NCBI GenBank assembly: GCA_013140715.1
Contig: JABFSG010000065.1
Span: 1 to 36,136, forward strand
DNA from: Nitrospiraceae bacterium
GTDB lineage: Bacteria > Nitrospirota > Nitrospiria > Nitrospirales > Nitrospiraceae
Direction of reading: 5' to 3'
DNA length: 36,136 nt
Shown: piece after piece, positions 32,118 to 36,136 of the stretch
Layout: the number at the start of each line of letters is the position of its first letter
Numbering within the stretch: the first letter of the stretch is position 1
Notes under the pieces: generated by a model
Database searches by the model: none
What the model was told of the DNA's origin: nothing
What the model saw: only the letters and a program-made list of their open reading frames with translations
Translations under genes and position numbers: made by a program

Positions 32118-35057
32118 TTAACAGGAAACACTCGATTCCCTCGCAGACTCCGAGGACGGTCGCTCAATAGACCCAAACCAATAGTCTGCAACCCGTTGTA
32201 GTTCGTCAACATCGAAGGGCTTCAGCATATAGGCCTGCGCACCCATACCAATCGCTCGAACAGCCGATTCTTTGGAGCCCGACGCTGTGACCACCACTAT
32301 CGGGATCTGCTGATCCCATCTTCGAATTTGCCGCAGCACTTCCATCCCATCCATGGAGGGAATGCCGATGTCCAGAATCATGCCCTCGAACCTCTCAGTA
32401 CGCATGACTTCTATTGCACGGATTCCGTCAACGACCGACTGGGCACGGTAACCCATGGCGCGGAAACGATCTTGTAAAAGCTGACGAATGTCCGGATCAT
32501 CCTCGACCACCATGATGCAAGGAGCTTCAGCCGATACACTGCTGCGTGGGACTGCTACTGTGGGAAGTAACGGAATCGTAAAAAGCAACTCCGCGCCATG
32601 ACCCGGTTCGCTCTGCGCGGTGATGGTTCCGCCTTGTAACTCCACCAATGTCCGCACGATCGACAGGCCCAAGCCCAGCCCTTTCGTTCCGCTCCTGACC
32701 TGTTTAATGCGAAAGAAGGGGTCGAATATCTGATCGAGAAACTCTGCAGGAATGCCCGGACCTGTATCCTGCACGGAGACCCCGGCGAACGTCTGATTCT
32801 CCCGCCTCACCGTCACCACGATGCGGCCCCCCTCCGGGGTAAACTTCACCGCATTCTGAATCAAGTTTGTGACGATCTGGATCAATCGATCATGATCTGC
32901 CCAGACGACCAGTCGGACAGCAGGAACAACCGCCTCCAATATCTGTTGCTTGGCCTGAGCCAACAGGCGCAATTGCTCGACTGCGTCCGCCACACAAGAG
33001 CCCAAATCAATCTCGACTGGAACGAGGTCCAATCTCCCGGATTGAATCCTCGTCCGATCCAATAAAGCCTCGATCATACGGATCAACCGGTCTGAATTAT
33101 CCAACATCCTCGACAAATACCGCTGCTGCTTCTCATTGAGCGGCCCCGTCAATCCATCGAGTAGGTTCTGCAAGAACCCCTTGATAGATGTCAGCGGCGT
33201 CTTGAGTTCGTGCGAGACATGCGAGAGGAATTGAGACCGCAAACGATCCGCCTGCTCCAACTCCTCCGTACGTTCACGGACTTTGACTTCCAGCCCCACA
33301 TTCAGGGCTTCAATCTGTTCATAGACGGATGCATTATCCAATGCGATCGCGACTTGGTGAGCGACCGTCATCATCAACTCAAGATCGTCCTGCGTGAGAC
33401 TGTGCGCCTGGATCCGATCAACCATCAGACTTCCAAGAATCCGGTCTTTGGTTTTCAACGGAACAGCAATCCAGGCCTTGGTCTGCGTCAATACGGCAAG
33501 TTGCTGGTTCAGCGGGTGCATACGATCCCACACCGCATGCACGTCCCCAACCAGCAACGGCTGGCCCTGGAGCAGCACAACACCTTCCAGGCTCATGGGA
33601 TCTGTGACGGGAATCTCACGAGCGCGGGCAAATGCCTGGATATCAGGCGATACTCCAAGCACCCGTGCATCCGTGGCGACACAGCGGACCGGATCGTAGA
33701 ATGAGATCATCGCACGATCGTACTGCAGATCCCTGGTCAATGTTTCCAAGACCTTCTGCATCAGCGCCTCTCGATCCAGCGTCGAGCTGAACAGCAATCC
33801 GGCACGATGGAGGACCGTCAGCTGGACGACTTTTCGACGCAATTCGACACGCGTCTGCTCCTGTTCCAAATACACTTCTCGCAATTCTTCATGCCGTGAC
33901 TCCATGGACCTGACCTGCTCCTGAATCAGCGCCTCTCGTTGCCGGCTTTCCAAGCGAAGATGACAGTTGATCAGCATCCTTGCGCCAAGCAAGGGCAGTA
34001 ATCCGAGCAGGATCACTTCGGTCAAGCTGGCTGAGGGAATCAACAGGCGGAATCCCACGGCTAGAGTCAGACTTGCTACTACACCACAGAACGACCACCT
34101 CACATACCACCGCGATGGGATGGTACCGTCCGACAGATAGAGTGGCAGCACTGCCTCTTCTCGAATGGCAGCCGTCTCTTTGGACGAAACAGTCTCATCC
34201 AATAGATGCGAATGAGGGACACGAAGTCGAGGCTGAGAGAACCAGTCCCTTCCCAGTCCTACCGGCACATGCCAGATCCTGTAATACCGTCTGTTCTGTC
34301 CCCCTCCCTGCCACCGAATGACCCATTGGCACCACTCCTCGTCATCTGCAATGCAAGAGCGCTCTGTCAAAGTGGCCGGTGGCAAACCGTGAACGCGAAC
34401 CGGTACCGCCGTCAAAATGCCTTGCGCTGCCTGACACACCATATGCGCACACCGTCTTCGATAGGGACCGAATTGGCGCAGGGTACGGCCTGAAAACCTC
34501 ATCGCCAGGGTCGCGGATGTCGGCGTTATTTCAATCACACGAAATTCGATCGAACCGGAAGCGAACTTGTTCCCGAAATAGGGAAACATGCCGTAGATCT
34601 GAGAGAGAGAAAACGGCCTCGCAAGCACCTGCATAACCGACGACGCTTTCTCCATCCCAGCCTGATACAGAAAGCGAGGATCCCCGGACATCTGCTCGCA
34701 GAGTTCGTATAGATAGGCCGTAAACTCAGAGGAGTAACTGTTCCATGCATTTTTCAGGACTTCGGGCGTCACATGATAGACCGGATCTTTGATACGCTGA
34801 TTCAATAATCGGCACAGCTCCTCCACTGCCTGACTGCCCTCCGAAGCTCCCTTCACCCGAGCCCGTAAACTTTGGAGATAGACGACGATAGCCCTGATAC
34901 TCATCCCGCTCAGATCCCTGATCGTGTCGCCCCGCTCATCCAATCCGAACGGACGAAACTCCATCACCTCCCGCTCAAGAATGGTGCGATCCTTCGGCAA
35001 GAGCTCATAGTCGAACTGAGTCTTGGATTCAGTCTCGTCCGCTATACTGCTGTGCAT
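32118..35057 (-). CDS. Hybrid sensor histidine kinase (N-terminal sensor, 2 TM, GAF, HisKA, HATPase, receiver)
   Basis: This 979-residue protein starts at ATG 35057, with GAGGTG 4-5 nt upstream. An N-terminal soluble part of about 310 residues resembles sensor modules with no obvious named fold. Two adjacent TM helices lie at about 321-341 and 346-363, a coiled coil at 370-415 and GAF at about 425-580. HisKA follows with His616 (FLSHVSHELKTPLTSI), then the HATPase with N-box NLIQNAVKFT (731-740), DTGPGIP (764-770) and GLGLGLSI (793-800). A receiver at about 847-965 has Asp896 (MILDIGIP) and Lys946. The kinase motifs are intact. The C-terminal receiver is expected to be an internal phosphate relay or output control. 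It lies under a strong promoter with a palindromic operator. Confidence 0.93.
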   Translation of the reverse strand: MHSSIADETESKTQFDYELLPKDRTILEREVMEFRPFGLDERGDTIRDLSGMSIRAIVVYLQSLRARVKGASEGSQAVEELCRLLNQRIKDPVYHVTPEVLKNAWNSYSSEFTAYLYELCEQMSGDPRFLYQAGMEKASSVMQVLARPFSLSQIYGMFPYFGNKFASGSIEFRVIEITPTSATLAMRFSGRTLRQFGPYRRRCAHMVCQAAQGILTAVPVRVHGLPPATLTERSCIADDEEWCQWVIRWQGGGQNRRYYRIWHVPVGLGRDWFSQPRLRVPHSHLLDETVSSKETAAIREEAVLPLYLSDGTIPSRWYVRWSFCGVVASLTLAVGFRLLIPSASLTEVILLGLLPLLGARMLINCHLRLESRQREALIQEQVRSMESRHEELREVYLEQEQTRVELRRKVVQLTVLHRAGLLFSSTLDREALMQKVLETLTRDLQYDRAMISFYDPVRCVATDARVLGVSPDIQAFARAREIPVTDPMSLEGVVLLQGQPLLVGDVHAVWDRMHPLNQQLAVLTQTKAWIAVPLKTKDRILGSLMVDRIQAHSLTQDDLELMMTVAHQVAIALDNASVYEQIEALNVGLEVKVRERTEELEQADRLRSQFLSHVSHELKTPLTSIKGFLQNLLDGLTGPLNEKQQRYLSRMLDNSDRLIRMIEALLDRTRIQSGRLDLVPVEIDLGSCVADAVEQLRLLAQAKQQILEAVVPAVRLVVWADHDRLIQIVTNLIQNAVKFTPEGGRIVVTVRRENQTFAGVSVQDTGPGIPAEFLDQIFDPFFRIKQVRSGTKGLGLGLSIVRTLVELQGGTITAQSEPGHGAELLFTIPLLPTVAVPRSSVSAEAPCIMVVEDDPDIRQLLQDRFRAMGYRAQSVVDGIRAIEVMRTERFEGMILDIGIPSMDGMEVLRQIRRWDQQIPIVVVTASGSKESAVRAIGMGAQAYMLKPFDVDELQRVADYWFGSIERPSSESARESSVSC

Positions 35058-35117
35058 GAGTCACCTCTGATGGTAATTACTCCGCAAAGCGTCGTGCTAG
35101 ACACTGAGTCAGTCACG

Positions 35118-35167
35118 GCCGGCAATTCCCGCAAATCCCACTCCGAGCGTCTCCGTTAATTGCCGGC
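35118..35167 (-). promoter_or_regulatory. Inverted repeat in the leader of the hybrid kinase mRNA
   Basis: GCCGGCAATT (35118-35127) and AATTGCCGGC (35158-35167) are perfect 10-bp arms with a 30-nt loop. They lie downstream of the -10 and about 60 nt upstream of the start codon, in the untranslated leader. An RNA stem-loop or a dimeric operator pair is possible. A second small palindrome ACTGAGTCAGT lies at 35103-35113. Confidence 0.6.
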
Positions 35168-35186
35168 ATCAACCATGAGGGCGCGA

Positions 35187-35224
35187 ACTATACATAGGTA
35201 GACTAGTATTAGTCAATACTAGTC
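35187..35224 (-). promoter_or_regulatory. Sigma-70-type promoter of the hybrid kinase with a palindromic operator over the -35
   Basis: On the minus strand TTGACT (35216-35211) and TATAGT (35192-35187) are separated by 18 nt. The -35 sits in the middle of the perfect inverted repeat GACTAGTATT-AGTC-AATACTAGTC (35201-35224). This is the layout of a repressor-binding site blocking RNA polymerase. Which regulator binds is unknown. Confidence 0.7.
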
Positions 35225-35726
35225 ACTTACTTCTGATAACTTATATACACGTTGATTTCTGGAGCTGAAATTGACCGGGCAATTTGGCAAATTCAGCCTC
35301 TTGAACCAGGACTTAGGGAGGGGGCGCTTGAAATGCGGACAGGCCTGCGTGGGATATCGCGCGATCGTGCGAAGAACAAATAAGAACGACCTGAGAGATG
35401 AACACGTATCCTAACATTTTGCGAGAGACCAGGACGATTTCTTCTATTCGGGACTCCAGATGGTCATGAGTCAGTGCGTAGGCCGACCGAGCCCTCTGAC
35501 CTAGCAGGCTGCAAAAAAACTCGGTGGACACGTCGGAATTTTACTGATCCGCGCGTCTTAGATAATAGGAGTACGTTGCGCAGGATGCTCAAAAAGTCTG
35601 TCCGTGTCTTGGAAGGTTACGGTTCAGGCTGAGACTGAGATAGGAAGGATCTGATCTTCACTAAACCTTGACCTCGACCTCAACCTTCTTCGGAAAGGCC
35701 TGTGCACAGAGCCTTTTCGAAGTCTC
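35225..35726. other. Intergenic stretch with repeat relics
   Basis: About 500 nt lack a supported gene. A minus-strand frame (35313-35531, 72 codons, SAYALTHDHLESRIEEIVLV) has some coding-like character but no clear start site and may be a relic. Two imperfect direct repeats GCAGGCTGCAAAAAAACTC (35504-35522) and GCAGGATGCTCAAAAAGTC (35580-35598) flank about 57 nt, as in dispersed small repeats. A simple CTTGACCTCGACCTCAACCTT run follows at about 35666-35687. Confidence 0.45.
35688..35722. terminator. Hairpin at the end of the thiamine-binding protein gene
   Basis: CTTCGGAAAGGC (35688-35699) pairs with GCCTTTTCGAAG (35711-35722), with one G-U pair, and the loop (CTGTGCACAGA) contains the palindrome CTGTGCACAG. 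It lies directly after the stop of the minus-strand gene at 35727. The T-run is weak, so it is a terminator candidate only. Confidence 0.5.
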
Positions 35727-36035
35727 CTAGTGCTTGATCGGTCGCTTGAGTTTCTTCTCGACACTCGCCATTTTACTCTGTAAACGCCCTGCGTGGCCCT
35801 TTCGATAATCGACTTTAATCGTGCAAGAGATACGACCGCAATCTTTTTTCATCCGCTCATAACACTGTTTGACGACGGCAAATACCTCATCCCACTCCCC
35901 TTCGAGCACCGTCCCCATCGGGTTCAACCGATAGTCCACCCCGCTCTTATCGATAATGTCGAGCGAGCGCGCCACATATTTCCCGACACTCTCGCTCTTG
36001 CCCAACGGCGACATACTGAATTCAAGCAATACCAT
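35727..36035 (-). CDS. MTH1187-family (UPF0045) thiamine-binding protein
   Basis: This 102-residue protein starts at ATG 36035, with AGGAGAGGGG 5 nt upstream. Family hallmarks are MVLLEFSMSPLG-type start, SVGKYVARSLDIIDKSG, YRLNPMGTVLEGEWDEVFAVVKQCYERM and RISCTIKVDYRKG. The fold is a small ferredoxin-like homotetramer that binds thiamine-type ligands in characterised members. It is full length. No other thiamine-related gene is visible here. Confidence 0.92.
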   Translation of the reverse strand: MVLLEFSMSPLGKSESVGKYVARSLDIIDKSGVDYRLNPMGTVLEGEWDEVFAVVKQCYERMKKDCGRISCTIKVDYRKGHAGRLQSKMASVEKKLKRPIKH

Positions 36036-36055
36036 TGTTTCCCCTCTCCTATCGC

Positions 36056-36136
36056 CTTACGCCTTACTCTTCTATCCCGTTATCCCGTTATCCCATCTAT
36101 CCCCTTACTCCGCTGCCCCCATAACCCGACTACCCC
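36056..36136. repeat. Short tandem low-complexity repeats
   Basis: The plus strand reads CGCCTTACGCCTTACTC, then TATCCCGTTATCCCGTTATC and CCATCTATCCCC. This is a pyrimidine-rich series of 8-9-nt near repeats upstream of the minus-strand gene. It is not CRISPR-like (units too short, no spacers). Confidence 0.6.

Noticed and set aside
36061..36136. Possible CRISPR array
   Set aside because: Repeat units are 8-9 nt with no spacers; it is simple-sequence DNA.

Overview
The window is about 36 kb of bacterial chromosome with moderately high GC and dense coding. The core block rpsB-tsf-pyrH-frr, the outer-membrane proteins (AlgE-like, TolC, FadL), many two-component and PilZ proteins and low-complexity intergenic repeats indicate a Gram-negative environmental bacterium. 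The protein style resembles Nitrospira (Nitrospirota). That assignment is inference from familiarity, not from a database search. No tRNA, rRNA, CRISPR array or intact transposase was seen.

Region 1 (1-6058) is signalling. The end of an outer-membrane barrel gene is followed by a PstS-like periplasmic protein, a membrane PAS histidine kinase and an OmpR/PhoB-type regulator. The regulator block then appears duplicated: OmpR regulator, receiver-PilZ protein, OmpR regulator, stand-alone receiver. Both receiver genes are preceded by promoters with TTTCAT-like half-sites repeated every 11 nt, three copies in one and six in the other. This is the geometry bound by PhoB/OmpR-type dimers. A 41-codon membrane microprotein with a strong Shine-Dalgarno sits just before the receiver-PilZ gene.

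Region 2 (6136-19473) is one tightly packed, probably co-transcribed operon for a cell-surface polysaccharide. It holds a GT28-like glycosyltransferase, a tandem-fused double GT4 glycosyltransferase, a heparinase II/III-family protein without a signal peptide, an APH-fold kinase, a histidine phosphatase, a second APH-fold kinase, a GT28-like/polysaccharide-deacetylase fusion and an MsbA-type ABC exporter. An AlgE-type export porin (19665), a small secreted protein (21306, minus) and a TolC-family channel (21830) follow. Together they look like a phosphate- or PhoB-like-controlled and possibly c-di-GMP-influenced exopolysaccharide system that does not match a textbook Wzy, synthase or ABC capsule locus. 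It is the main candidate for an undescribed system here.

Region 3 (23396-26272) carries a hairpin-rich intergenic stretch, a degenerate CPBP (CAAX protease-like) membrane protein, a GlpM/DUF3147-like membrane protein, a minus-strand pair (UPF0145 protein plus an unknown) and a PilZ protein.

Region 4 (26273-30550) is a structured leader followed by rpsB, tsf, pyrH, frr and alr, closed by a long bidirectional terminator-like hairpin.

Region 5 (30686-36136, minus strand) holds a FadL-type porin downstream of a large GAF hybrid histidine kinase, whose promoter carries a perfect palindrome over the -35. A repeat-rich gap and a MTH1187-type thiamine-binding protein follow.
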